A stretch of DNA of 64,000 nucleotides from Companilactobacillus bobalius (GTDB lineage Bacteria; Bacillota; Bacilli; Lactobacillales; Lactobacillaceae), in assembly GCF_009764355.1 (NCBI RefSeq), contig NZ_LNUA01000011.1, positions 213,702 to 277,701 of the forward strand, given 5' to 3'. A program made the position numbers and the translations under genes. The notes beneath the pieces are model-generated. The model saw only the letters and a list, made by a program, of their open reading frames with translations, was not told where the DNA came from and did no database searches. Positions 45,472-54,496 of the stretch are shown here, piece after piece. Each line of letters starts with the position of its first letter. Position 1 is the stretch's first letter.

Positions 45472-46404
45472 ATGAAAAAAATTATTATTGCAACTTTAAC
45501 AGCATTGTTAACAATTTTGGGAACTAATAATTTGGTGTCGGCTGAAACAATTTATACTAGTATGCCAGATCAAAATGACGATTATTATCAACCATTCTAT
45601 GATTCTTTGAAGAAATTTAATTATGATTTTTCACGAAAAATGAATAAAGGTGATTCTTTTTCTGTTTTGAAATTCTATTATCCTGATATTTGGTTACGGG
45701 ATGTTGCTCCGGTCATTACGACAAAGATGGTGAAATTTAAATATTCGCCTAGTTATTTAAAAAAGTGTGATAGTAGATATTTGAATAATCGCTTTAAAAA
45801 ATTTTTAAAAGGAAGATACAAATATAGTCAATCCAGCTTAGTTTTGGACGGTGGAAATGTTCAGTGGGATGGCGATCAAACTGTAGTACTGACCAAAAAA
45901 GTATTTCAGGATAATCCCGATTGGACCAAGACCGAAATAACTTCAGAATTGAAAGATAAATTAAAGGTGAGACGAGTAGTCTACATTTCGACTGAACCTG
46001 GAGACGTTTTAGGACATAGCGATGGGATGGTAAAATTCATTAGTCCGAATAAAATGTTCATCAATGATTTCAGTTATGAACCTGGATTCTTACAAAAAAT
46101 TGAACGACAGATAAAAAAACAGATTCCTGAAATGAAATTTATCGTGTTGCCGTCGGCCTATACGAGCAAGGGACAATACGACTCTAAGATAGCTTCGGCC
46201 AAGGGGTTATACATTAATATGCTGGAAACCGATCACACAATTTATTTTCCCATGTATGGACTTAAGCGGGATCATTCGGTTCTAAAAATGGTTCAAGCTC
46301 AAACTAATAAACCAGTAGTTCCCGTCAAAGTAGGAAATATATCGGTGCTTGGTGGCTCACTTCACTGTTTAACTTGGAATGTACCCAATAAATTTAAAAA
46401 TTAG
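45472..46404 (+). CDS. secreted agmatine-deiminase/peptidylarginine-deiminase-like enzyme
   Basis: A 310-residue protein of the guanidino-group-modifying superfamily (PAD_porph type). Catalytic motifs are YYPDIWLRDVAPVI (W-x-RD), LDGGNVQWDGDQTVVL, VLGHSDGMVKFI (general-base histidine and aspartate) and LGGSLHCLTWN with the nucleophilic cysteine. Unlike cytosolic agmatine deiminases, it begins with a clear signal peptide (KKIIIATLTALLTILGTNNLVSA). It is somewhat shorter than the usual 350-370 residues. No putrescine carbamoyltransferase or carbamate kinase gene is nearby, so energy-yielding agmatine catabolism is not supported. Extracellular deimination of arginine derivatives is inferred. The start follows AAGAGG. 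Confidence 0.75.
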   Translation: MKKIIIATLTALLTILGTNNLVSAETIYTSMPDQNDDYYQPFYDSLKKFNYDFSRKMNKGDSFSVLKFYYPDIWLRDVAPVITTKMVKFKYSPSYLKKCDSRYLNNRFKKFLKGRYKYSQSSLVLDGGNVQWDGDQTVVLTKKVFQDNPDWTKTEITSELKDKLKVRRVVYISTEPGDVLGHSDGMVKFISPNKMFINDFSYEPGFLQKIERQIKKQIPEMKFIVLPSAYTSKGQYDSKIASAKGLYINMLETDHTIYFPMYGLKRDHSVLKMVQAQTNKPVVPVKVGNISVLGGSLHCLTWNVPNKFKN

Positions 46405-46523
46405 CTAGCGTAAGCATCGCTACTTTTTTCAAAACTTTTACTCCTCTCATTCCTTGTAGATAATTGTAGAGAAGTTCTATTTATTTTTTGTATACTTGTT
46501 TCAAATATTTCGGAAAATAAAAA

Positions 46524-46582
46524 CGGCATCCATTTAGAAACGTAAGAAACATACGCTTATTCTAAATAGATGCCATTATTTT
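46524..46582. terminator. hairpin between deiminase-like and DUF554 genes
   Basis: GGCATCCATTTAGAA (46525-46539) pairs with TTCTAAATAGATGCC (46560-46574) around a 20-base loop; T-rich on both outer sides. Confidence 0.7.
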
Positions 46583-46607
46583 TAATCAAACTTACGAAGA
46601 ATATAAT

Positions 46608-47336
46608 TTACAGCAAAGGCAAGAACCAGTTAGCCCAGATCCAACTCAAAGGCATAATGATAACCATCGCGGGAATCATATCTGCTATTGGGAACATCTT
46701 GAGTTTTACCATTCTGAAACCAGTTGCCAGCATTAGAAAACCACCACAAGCTTTGAAATCAAGAATCATATTTGGCGTTGTGAGTGGGAAAATGAAACGT
46801 GCTAGTAAGAATAAAATATAGAAGAGAATAAATTGTGGAATAGCAATAATAGAAACTACGTAACCTAAGTTGCAGGCAAAGATAGCAGCTGTAAAGAAGT
46901 CCAAAACAGATTTAGAAATCAAAATAGTTGTGTCACCAGTCATCCCATTATCCAAACTTCCGTAAATACCAGTACCGCTGGCACAGAAGAGTACAATCAC
47001 GGTAACTAAAGTATTGACGAAATCTTCATGGGACATTTCTGTCTTAGAATTAGGGAATAATTTTGAAATAGGCTTCTGCATTTCAACAGCACCTTTATTG
47101 ATCCATTGACCCAAATGCATCCACAAACCTATTCCAGTTCCGATTACTAAAGCAAAGATAACAGCAGGCATATATTTCATCGGTGCGATTGAATAGATAC
47201 CCATTCCCATCGAACAAACACCGAAAATCAAGGTAATATCATTTTTGAATTGTTCACTAAATTTATCACCTAAGAACCCGCCAAGTAAGCCACCCAATAA
47301 GACTGAAGCAGCATTGATAATAACACCAGTTGGCAT
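46608..47336 (-). CDS. DUF554 membrane protein (YdfK-like)
   Basis: A 242-residue polytopic protein with the typical DUF554 opening (GVIINAASVLLGGLLGGFLGDKF), GVCSMGMGIYSI and a glycine-rich centre (CASGTGIYGSLDNGMTGD). Transport of an unknown substrate is often presumed. It is divergent from a LysR regulator that may control it. Confidence 0.88.
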   Translation of the reverse strand: MPTGVIINAASVLLGGLLGGFLGDKFSEQFKNDITLIFGVCSMGMGIYSIAPMKYMPAVIFALVIGTGIGLWMHLGQWINKGAVEMQKPISKLFPNSKTEMSHEDFVNTLVTVIVLFCASGTGIYGSLDNGMTGDTTILISKSVLDFFTAAIFACNLGYVVSIIAIPQFILFYILFLLARFIFPLTTPNMILDFKACGGFLMLATGFRMVKLKMFPIADMIPAMVIIMPLSWIWANWFLPLL

Positions 47337-47451
47337 AGTCGTAATACCCCTTTCAAATACTTAACTATTTCCAACTTTAGGATTTAGTAGGGCAATGAAC
47401 AATTCAAAAACTGTGATATAGTATTCTAAAATGGAATGGGAGGCATGAGGA

Positions 47452-48345
47452 ATGGATTTGCAAAAGCTCAAAATTTTTGTCGATTTGTCAAAAACACTGA
47501 ATTATACTGATACGGCTGAGAATCTTTTTACCACTCAAGGCAATATTTCTAAACAGGTCATGGCATTAGAAAAGGAACTTGGTGTATCATTGTTCAAGCG
47601 TGCCCATCGCAAAATTGAAATGACGCAACAAGGCGAAATTGTTTTACCTTATGCGAAGAAGATTTTATTGGACTATAACGAATTAAGTAATAAGTTAAAC
47701 GACTTTCAGGCAGCTAAAAATTTGACAATTGAAATGCACACCATTCCAACAATGCCTAGTTATCAGAGTTTTACTTTAATAACACAATTTTTACAGAAAC
47801 ATCCTGAAGTGCATATGCAGCTACGAGAAGAGGAAAGCTACAATTTATTTACTTCATTGAAATCAGGTAAGTGTGAAATAATTTTTGCTCGAACTTTTGA
47901 TTTTGATGATTCTGATTTAGAAAGAATTATCACTGAAGAGGACAAATTTGTAGCGGTTCTACCTAAAAAGCATCCTTTGGCAAAATCGGAAAAACTCACT
48001 ATTTCTCAGTTGAAGAATGATCCGTTTTTGATTTTAGGAAAATCGACTAACTTATATGATCCAGTTATAAAACTTTGCCGTCAGGCTCACTTCACGCCAA
48101 GAATTGCGTATGAAGGAACCAGAGTCGATTTAATTATGCAGATGGTCCAAAACAATATGGGAATTTCCATTATGATGCAAAAGACAGCTCAGAACTTTGA
48201 CAGTGAAGAGTTCTCGATTGTTCCATTGACAACGAATATTGCTAATGAATTATGTTTTATCCGAGTTAAGGGTGAACATTCTAGTGCTAATAATCTCTTT
48301 TGGAAATATATCCAAACAAATTTAAAAGTTTTACAAGCTAAGTAG
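47452..48345 (+). CDS. LysR-family transcriptional regulator
   Basis: A 297-residue LysR protein with the N-terminal helix-turn-helix (LSKTLNYTDTAENLFTTQGNISKQVMALEKELGVSLFKRAHRKIEMTQQG) and a periplasmic-binding-like effector domain. Divergent from the DUF554 gene, its probable target by the usual LysR layout. The helicase gene begins five bases after its stop, so both may be co-transcribed. Confidence 0.9.
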   Translation: MDLQKLKIFVDLSKTLNYTDTAENLFTTQGNISKQVMALEKELGVSLFKRAHRKIEMTQQGEIVLPYAKKILLDYNELSNKLNDFQAAKNLTIEMHTIPTMPSYQSFTLITQFLQKHPEVHMQLREEESYNLFTSLKSGKCEIIFARTFDFDDSDLERIITEEDKFVAVLPKKHPLAKSEKLTISQLKNDPFLILGKSTNLYDPVIKLCRQAHFTPRIAYEGTRVDLIMQMVQNNMGISIMMQKTAQNFDSEEFSIVPLTTNIANELCFIRVKGEHSSANNLFWKYIQTNLKVLQAK

Positions 48346-48350
48346 AAGTA

Positions 48351-50672
48351 TTGGGGGACGACAATATCCAAGATTTATCAACAACTGAAATAATTAATTT
48401 GATGGAATCAAATTTGAAAATGAAATTTTCAAATGAACAGATTGCTATATTGAATAATGATTTTATGAGACCACTATTAGTCAACGCTTGTGCCGGTTCA
48501 GGTAAGACGACTATTTTTATTTTGATGGCTTTGATTGCGATAGCTGAAGGTAAGACGGAACCCAATGAAATTTTAGGAATTACTTTTTCACACAAATCTA
48601 AAATTGACATGGGCCAACGTTATCAAAATTTTGTTGACCAGTTGCAGGGTAGTGGACTGAATTTATCCAGTGGCAAGCCGAAATTTACCACTTTTCACGC
48701 ATTGTTTTATCAATTATTACGGCAGAATCCTGAATATCGTAGTGCAAAGGTTTTAACATCTTATCGCTACTTTATTCGAGACTTATCGGATCAGATCAAA
48801 CATCCTAGTAATATTATTACCAAAGATGAGATGTTGTCAGAAATGTTCGATTTGAATGATTATTTGATCAATCAAGATTTGACTAGTGACGGTGTATTAC
48901 CTAATGAGTGCGTCGGCAAACCTTTGAGTGAAGCGGTTAAAGTTATGGGTCAATACTCAAGACAAAATCACAACGAAACTTTTTTTGAAGATTATATTGA
49001 TGTGATTAAAAAATATCAGGAATTAAAGCATAGTAATGGCTATATTGACTTTAACGATATGAAGCTTTTGTTATTAAAGAGTATGCAGGTGCCAGAATAT
49101 TTGCAGTATTATCAACAGATTATGGCCCGTTTTAAGATTGCGGTTATTGATGAGTTTCAGGATATTGACAACTTACAGTGGAAAATCATTTCACAATTAT
49201 TGAGTCCAGAAACGATGCAACATTTGATTGTTATCGGGGATGATGATCAGAGTATTTATTCATTCAGAGGTAGTAATCCACAATTCATTTTGAACTATAA
49301 GAAACTTTTACCACAGGCTCAAAAGAAAAATTTATCAACGAATTATCGGACCGGTGAGAAAATTTTGAAAAGAGTTATTCCACTGATTAAAAAGAATCAT
49401 GTTCGTTTGGATAAGGATTTATTGTCTGGCAAGAAGGATATGGGAAAGTTTATTCTTTATAGTACGAAGAAGTCAGGTTTTAGTGGTGATTCCAAGATGT
49501 TACGTCGTCTGGTCAAACAAATTAATGATCCTAAAATTAACAACGATGATATTGCTATTTTGGTTCGTTACAATTCTTCAAGAATGTTGCTGGCTGATTG
49601 GTTGGCTAATCAAAAGATTTATGCGGATATCAATAATATTGGAGCTATCTTACAGAATAATATTGTCTATCGAATTGTGACTGAATTAATGAGATCTTTG
49701 TGGCAGGACAAGTTTTCCTACTTCAGCAATCAGGCCAATCGTATTGGTTTCAGAGCTTATAAAGATCACACTGAAAAAGTTCAGGCCCAAGCTGAAGCTG
49801 AATTTGAAACTTTGAGTCAGTATTTTAAGGGTGCTGAGAAGTACAATGCGACGACTAACACACCTTATAAACGGACTGATGAGCGAGTTAAAGTCTATTT
49901 CAATAGTGTTCAACGTTTTAAAAAACAGATGGAACAGTCAGACAATGAAGCTACGAAGCAAAAATTGTCGCAGAGTTTGATTAAAGATTTGTATAAGGCC
50001 ACGACTAAATTAACTGACAGATATTTTGATTACATGGAAGAAAAGAATTTCATGTCGAAAAATGAAGTTAACGATATTAAGAAGTATTTGTTGGAAGAGT
50101 TAGAGAAGTATCCTAATATTGATGATTTCTTTAGTGCAGAGGAAAATAAAAAAGAGATTCTTACGAGTCGAGTTGAGCAAGGCAAACAGGATAATCGTAT
50201 CCAATTTTTGTCATTGCATCAGGCAAAGGGATTGGAATTCAAGTATGTTTATCTCTATGGATTAACGGATAAAGAAGTTGATCGTAACAGTAAAATTTTG
50301 AATAGTTGGTTCCCACCTGAAATGCCAATGGATAAGTTTGTACAGAAATGGAAAATAGTTTATAATCACGATTTTAAATATTTGGAGAATGCCTTGAAGA
50401 CAGCTCACGTTGAAAAATATCGTGATATTACCAATAACAATGCTTTCAACCCAATTAATTTGGATAAGACTTTGAATAAAAATAAAGAATTCAAAATGTT
50501 CTACACAATGTACAATGAGATTGAGAATTATTCGGCTTTCATTGAAGAAGAACGTCGTCTTCTGTATGTTGGTGTCACTAGAGCCCAGAAGGAATTAAAT
50601 TTAAGAATTGCACCAGATTCCAATCCTTTGGTGTTTGAATTGGAACTACCTAAGAAAAAAGATAAAAAGTAA
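48351..50672 (+). CDS. UvrD/PcrA-like superfamily 1 helicase
   Basis: A 773-residue SF1A helicase. Walker A is NACAGSGKTT, motif II VIDEFQDID, motif III GDDDQSIYSFRGS, motif IV LSTNYRTG, motif V FLSLHQAKGLEFKYVYLYGL and motif VI YVGVTRAQKEL. It is 3'-5' translocating by family. The assigned start is TTG at 48351 with no good ribosome site before it; the next in-frame ATG is at 48402. PcrA itself usually neighbours ligA and is followed by a Tudor-like domain, absent here, so this is a separate UvrD-type helicase. Overlap with the LysR operon is close. Confidence 0.88.
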   Translation: MGDDNIQDLSTTEIINLMESNLKMKFSNEQIAILNNDFMRPLLVNACAGSGKTTIFILMALIAIAEGKTEPNEILGITFSHKSKIDMGQRYQNFVDQLQGSGLNLSSGKPKFTTFHALFYQLLRQNPEYRSAKVLTSYRYFIRDLSDQIKHPSNIITKDEMLSEMFDLNDYLINQDLTSDGVLPNECVGKPLSEAVKVMGQYSRQNHNETFFEDYIDVIKKYQELKHSNGYIDFNDMKLLLLKSMQVPEYLQYYQQIMARFKIAVIDEFQDIDNLQWKIISQLLSPETMQHLIVIGDDDQSIYSFRGSNPQFILNYKKLLPQAQKKNLSTNYRTGEKILKRVIPLIKKNHVRLDKDLLSGKKDMGKFILYSTKKSGFSGDSKMLRRLVKQINDPKINNDDIAILVRYNSSRMLLADWLANQKIYADINNIGAILQNNIVYRIVTELMRSLWQDKFSYFSNQANRIGFRAYKDHTEKVQAQAEAEFETLSQYFKGAEKYNATTNTPYKRTDERVKVYFNSVQRFKKQMEQSDNEATKQKLSQSLIKDLYKATTKLTDRYFDYMEEKNFMSKNEVNDIKKYLLEELEKYPNIDDFFSAEENKKEILTSRVEQGKQDNRIQFLSLHQAKGLEFKYVYLYGLTDKEVDRNSKILNSWFPPEMPMDKFVQKWKIVYNHDFKYLENALKTAHVEKYRDITNNNAFNPINLDKTLNKNKEFKMFYTMYNEIENYSAFIEEERRLLYVGVTRAQKELNLRIAPDSNPLVFELELPKKKDKK

Positions 50673-50717
50673 ATTGTGGAGGTGAGACAAATATACTTAA
50701 TCTTCAAGCATTGAAAC

Positions 50718-50758
50718 AATAATCCTAGTAATTGTATTTGATTACTAGGATTATTTGT
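50718..50758 (+). terminator. terminator after the helicase gene
   Basis: AATAATCCTAGTAAT / ATTACTAGGATTATT with an 8-base loop and T-rich tail. Confidence 0.85.
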
Positions 50759-50814
50759 TTTGCCTTTTTTCGTGGTTTTATACCATTCTTTAATTATATT
50801 TTAGACACTTTTCA

Positions 50815-52329
50815 TTATCTGTTAGTTTCCAATTTTTTTATTTTATTTTGCAAATCTTTTATTTCCTCCATACTAATGTTGGGGTCGGCAATGAATGTTC
50901 CAAGTCGTTGTTTCAGCAAAAGTAGATTATCGTCTTCAGAACTAGAGTAATGATTGTTCAAAATTGGATTTAGAAGCTTTTTATTTTTTATATTGTAAGT
51001 TTTAAAATTCAATTTTTCTGTGAAATCAATGTCATGGCTAATTAAAATAATTGTTCCTGGATAATTAATAAGGAAATCTTCAAGTCCCTTCTTTGCCCGT
51101 AAGTCTAAGTAATTTGTAGGCTCATCTAAAATCAGTAATTGGTGTGGACCTAGTAATATTTTTGCCAGTTGTAATTTTACCCTTTGACCGCCGCTTAGTT
51201 CAGAGACTCTTCTTGTCAGAATTTCTTTTATTCCTAGTGATGAAAAGGTAGCAAAAATTGTTTGTGAATTCTGATCAGATGATGCTCGTATCAATGAATT
51301 TACTTTGTCTTTGTCTGCTAAGGATGTATGGTTTTGGTCAAAATAACCAATACTAATATGATTTAGGAAAAATTTCTCTTTATGTCTTAGAACCATTTTT
51401 ATCATAGTAGTTTTTCCGCTGCCATTTTTACCGGTAATTTGGATATGATCTCCATATTTAAGTTTTAAATTCACGTCATCGATTAAAATACGATCATTTA
51501 TTTTTATTGTCGTATCTTTAATATTTAAGACTGTCCGGTTATCAAGAAGTTTAGTATTTGGATCTACGAATTTAATTGGCTTCACTGTTCTAGGACGTTG
51601 TACTTTTATAGTGCGATTCATTCTGTTTTCTAATGTTTTTGCACTTTTCTGCATCTTTTTTTCCATAGCATCGTGGCTAGTCATTCCGGCGGCCTTTTTA
51701 TCGGATGAGGATAGTTTTCTACCGTTTCCTTTTTTTAGTCGTTCGGCTCGTTGTTCACGCTTTTGTATTTGTTTCTTCCATTTAGATATTTGAATCTGTT
51801 GTTGTTTGTAAGAAGTTAGCTGTTTTTTGTAACTCTTTTCTTTATTTAGTAAGAATTCTCTATATGATTCGTTATAAACGGTTAGTTTTTTATCATTTAT
51901 TATCCACAAGGAATTGACCAAGTTTAAAAGAGATTCGTCATGAGTTATTAATAATAATGTCCCATTAAAGGAATTTATTATATCTTTCAACCAGATTTGT
52001 TGAGTTGTATCTAGATTTGTAGATGGTTCATCCAACATTAATAGAGCGGGATGGCTTTCTAAGGATTCAATTATTGTGGCTTTAGTTCTTTCTCCGCCAC
52101 TTTTCATATCATCTGTGGGTTGAATTTGCTTAACTAAAGAATAAGTTCCGTTAAAATTAATTATTTTTTTTCTTCGAATATTTTCAATTATATAATTAAA
52201 AAATGTAGTTTTACCTGCACCGTTATCACCAACGATTCCAATAATTTCATCAGAATGAACTATTAGATTAGGGAACGTAAATAGAATATTATCGTTGATT
52301 GAAATAATTCCTTTAGAGATTTGTAACAT
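50815..52329 (-). CDS. ABC-F ATPase, antibiotic-resistance type
   Basis: A 504-residue protein with two ABC domains and no membrane segments. Domain 1 has GDNGAGKTT, a degenerate signature MKSGGERTKA and LLMLDEPSTNLD. Domain 2 has GKNGSGKTT, LSGGQRVKL and LLILDEPTNYLD. A long, lysine/glutamine-rich interdomain linker (about residues 165-245) is the ribosome-reaching part in ABC-F proteins. A charged helical C-terminal extension is present. Size and linker fit resistance ABC-Fs such as Vga/Lsa/Msr, which dislodge drugs from the peptidyl-transferase centre or exit tunnel. Divergently placed from the YcaO island, it could provide self-protection. The start follows AGGAGG. Confidence 0.82.
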   Translation of the reverse strand: MLQISKGIISINDNILFTFPNLIVHSDEIIGIVGDNGAGKTTFFNYIIENIRRKKIINFNGTYSLVKQIQPTDDMKSGGERTKATIIESLESHPALLMLDEPSTNLDTTQQIWLKDIINSFNGTLLLITHDESLLNLVNSLWIINDKKLTVYNESYREFLLNKEKSYKKQLTSYKQQQIQISKWKKQIQKREQRAERLKKGNGRKLSSSDKKAAGMTSHDAMEKKMQKSAKTLENRMNRTIKVQRPRTVKPIKFVDPNTKLLDNRTVLNIKDTTIKINDRILIDDVNLKLKYGDHIQITGKNGSGKTTMIKMVLRHKEKFFLNHISIGYFDQNHTSLADKDKVNSLIRASSDQNSQTIFATFSSLGIKEILTRRVSELSGGQRVKLQLAKILLGPHQLLILDEPTNYLDLRAKKGLEDFLINYPGTIILISHDIDFTEKLNFKTYNIKNKKLLNPILNNHYSSSEDDNLLLLKQRLGTFIADPNISMEEIKDLQNKIKKLETNR

Positions 52330-52425
52330 GTTATCCTCCTCTAATAATTTTAGTTACATTATAATACTTTTAATGATATTAATTAAATAATAATAAAACT
52401 ATTGAATAATTAAAGGTAAGGTGAT

Positions 52426-52500
52426 ATGTTTGTGGTGTTGATGATGATAAATTTTAAAAACACTCTAATATCAAATGAAAATCGTTCGCGCGAAATCTAA
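52426..52500 (+). CDS. possible 24-residue leader or precursor peptide
   Basis: ATG at 52426 follows AAGGTAAGGTG. The frame reads MFVVLMMINFKNTLISNEN and five more residues. It lies in the gap between the ABC-F gene and the 52612 gene. It has no cysteine and few serine/threonine residues, so it is a poor azole precursor. It could be a leader peptide controlling the downstream genes or chance. Confidence 0.2.
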   Translation: MFVVLMMINFKNTLISNENRSREI

Positions 52501-52611
52501 ATTAATTTAATTTAATTAGGTTTATATTAATATAACGACTTTAAAATTAATCTTTGAGAGTGAATTTTATTCTATTTCATCAAATAATGTAAAGATAAAG
52601 GAGATTTTATC

Positions 52612-53361
52612 ATGGGTGGTATGAATTGCGGTTATTCTCATTATGGTCAAAAAAATCTAGAGTATGCTGGACAGTACGCAGAAGTTACAAAGTCTATTTT
52701 TGATATTCAAACAGAATTTGGTAAAGCAAATTCGTATGTTGAAAGTTTAGTGTTAAATGAGCGTACGGATTCAAGGGAATCACTTATTGATTTAAAGTCA
52801 TCACAAGAACATTTTGAAAGGGCAATTGTGTCCGCAAAGTCTGCAGAAGAAAAAATACAAAAAATGCAATTAACTTTACAGCCGCTATATAGACAAAATG
52901 AATTACATAAGGAATTTGTTGATCCATATAGTCAAAAAGACCAAGATAGAGCTTATGAATTTTGGAACAAAATGGGAATGATGCCAGGAAAATCGGAATC
53001 ATTTGATCAAGTAAAACTTGCTCTTCAAAAAGATGGAGATTTGGAATACTTGAAGATTTTAAATTCTAAAATTTCAAGTTTAAGAAATGTATTAAAAGAT
53101 TTGTTAACTGAATATTCCAAAGAATCAGTAAAGGAAGATGCTATGAGGGGAAAACTCCAATTATCAATAAGGGATGCAGATAATAAAATTACTGCTTTGA
53201 CAGCATCAGCTCTTACTAAAATTAGTCAAGTATCAACAGAGATTACAAGTTTCTGTTTAATTGAATATTCAACACATACGAGTCTAACTGGAAAAGAAAT
53301 ATCGTATGAAGAGTATTCGGTATTGGAAAATGAACAAAAAAAAGAAGCACAAGACGCATAA
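52612..53361 (+). CDS. coiled-coil protein of unknown function heading the YcaO island
   Basis: A 249-residue, mostly helical, charged protein with no signal peptide. The N-terminus MGGMNCGYSHYGQKNLEYAG is glycine- and tyrosine-rich with a cysteine at residue 6; a second cysteine lies in TEITSFCLIEYSTHTSLTG near the end. Long heptad-like helices fill residues 20-210. The start follows AAGGAG. A strong terminator 14 bases after the stop separates it from ycaO, an arrangement typical of an abundantly made substrate gene followed by less expressed maturation genes. It does not look like an E1/ThiF-like partner or known RiPP recognition element. Substrate, scaffold or immunity roles are open. Confidence 0.6.
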   Translation: MGGMNCGYSHYGQKNLEYAGQYAEVTKSIFDIQTEFGKANSYVESLVLNERTDSRESLIDLKSSQEHFERAIVSAKSAEEKIQKMQLTLQPLYRQNELHKEFVDPYSQKDQDRAYEFWNKMGMMPGKSESFDQVKLALQKDGDLEYLKILNSKISSLRNVLKDLLTEYSKESVKEDAMRGKLQLSIRDADNKITALTASALTKISQVSTEITSFCLIEYSTHTSLTGKEISYEEYSVLENEQKKEAQDA

Positions 53362-53374
53362 AAGATTTACGCGT

Positions 53375-53410
53375 AAAATGCGGGAATCATTATGATTCCC
53401 GCATTTTTTG
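53375..53410 (+). terminator. strong, presumably leaky terminator inside the island
   Basis: AAATGCGGGAATCA / TGATTCCCGCATTT with a three-base loop and T tract, located between the 52612 gene and ycaO. No promoter is evident between it and ycaO, so read-through is likely. Confidence 0.85.
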
Positions 53411-53426
53411 TTTATTGGTGAAAAAT

Positions 53427-54485
53427 ATGGAAAAAATACAAATTTTAAAAAAGTGGGGTATGCCCAAATTTACAAGTATGCGAATGCCAATTGATGAAAG
53501 CTTTAGACCATCAGCTACAATTTTTGGCGGAGATGTGGATCATTTGACGGAAAAGGTCAGGCAAGAATTCTATGAACAAAATGATATAAAAAAATCTGCA
53601 AATTTGATTATTAATGAAATGAAGCCCTATACAAAAAAAAATAAAATAATTCCATTAAGTTTAATTCCTTCTGAGTGGAATAGTAAAAACCAAAATGATG
53701 TGGATTGGTACAGTAGTGATGATTCTAGATACGTATGTTTTACACGTTGGGATGGTAAAAAAGTATTAATTCCAGCTGCTATATCAATTTCTTTACCCCT
53801 TAAGAAGGGATTAAGTTGGATAACTTATAGTGGCTATGCTCATGATAATAAATTTAAAATTGCAGTTGAAAAAGGAATCATGGAATTAATTGAGAGAGAT
53901 GATTTTGCAAGTTGGTGGCATAAAGGAAATGGTTTATTCGATGTTAATACAACTCAGTTAGAGCTTGTTAAAAGAATGATAAAAGAAATCAAAATTTCTC
54001 CAAATGTAAAGGGGGTAGATCTATTTGAAATACCAAATGAATGGAAAGTGATTACTATATTATGTGTTATTTATTCAAATGAATATCCTAACATTTCACT
54101 AGGATTAGGGACATCATTTAGTTTGGAATACTCGTGTAAACATGCAATACTCGAAGCGGTTGGCACATATAGAGGACATATGTGGGAAGCATTGAATGGT
54201 GAGATTAACGTAAATATGTTGAGGTTTGAGGAAACCTACAAACATATTTTAGAAACTAGGACAAATAGTAGGTTAGATAATAATATTCAAAAATATAGCA
54301 TAGAAAAGTTAATGAAAAAAACTCAAACATATTTCTCCACAATTAATAATAAAAATGGATATACGATAAAAGCCTATAGTACATTATTACAACCAGAGAC
54401 ATTGTTAAGTACTACACCGTTTGTATCTAGATTAATTTTACGAACGGACAAACCTCTTAAATTAGGCACAGTTCCATTTTGGTAG
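53427..54485 (+). CDS. YcaO-domain cyclodehydratase
   Basis: A 352-residue stand-alone YcaO protein. ATP-binding glutamates are visible in the conserved helices: AVEKGIMELIERDDFASWW and HAILEAVGTYRGHMWEAL, with SGYAHDNKFK before the first. YcaO enzymes phosphorylate backbone amides to form azolines, thioamides or amidines in ribosomal peptides. The C-terminus is LKLGTVPFW rather than the proline-rich P-x-P-x-P end of many azoline-forming members. No E1/ThiF-like partner domain is fused or adjacent, and no TfuA gene is present. The frame opens at TTG 53415; ATG 53427 after GGTGA is more likely. The SagB-type gene downstream favours azoline-to-azole chemistry. Confidence 0.82.
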   Translation: MEKIQILKKWGMPKFTSMRMPIDESFRPSATIFGGDVDHLTEKVRQEFYEQNDIKKSANLIINEMKPYTKKNKIIPLSLIPSEWNSKNQNDVDWYSSDDSRYVCFTRWDGKKVLIPAAISISLPLKKGLSWITYSGYAHDNKFKIAVEKGIMELIERDDFASWWHKGNGLFDVNTTQLELVKRMIKEIKISPNVKGVDLFEIPNEWKVITILCVIYSNEYPNISLGLGTSFSLEYSCKHAILEAVGTYRGHMWEALNGEINVNMLRFEETYKHILETRTNSRLDNNIQKYSIEKLMKKTQTYFSTINNKNGYTIKAYSTLLQPETLLSTTPFVSRLILRTDKPLKLGTVPFW

Positions 54486-54496
54486 GTGAATAATAT

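Noticed and set aside
48351..50672. Assignment of the helicase as part of an anti-phage defence system
   Set aside because: A stand-alone UvrD-like helicase after a LysR gene, with no nuclease or other defence partner nearby.
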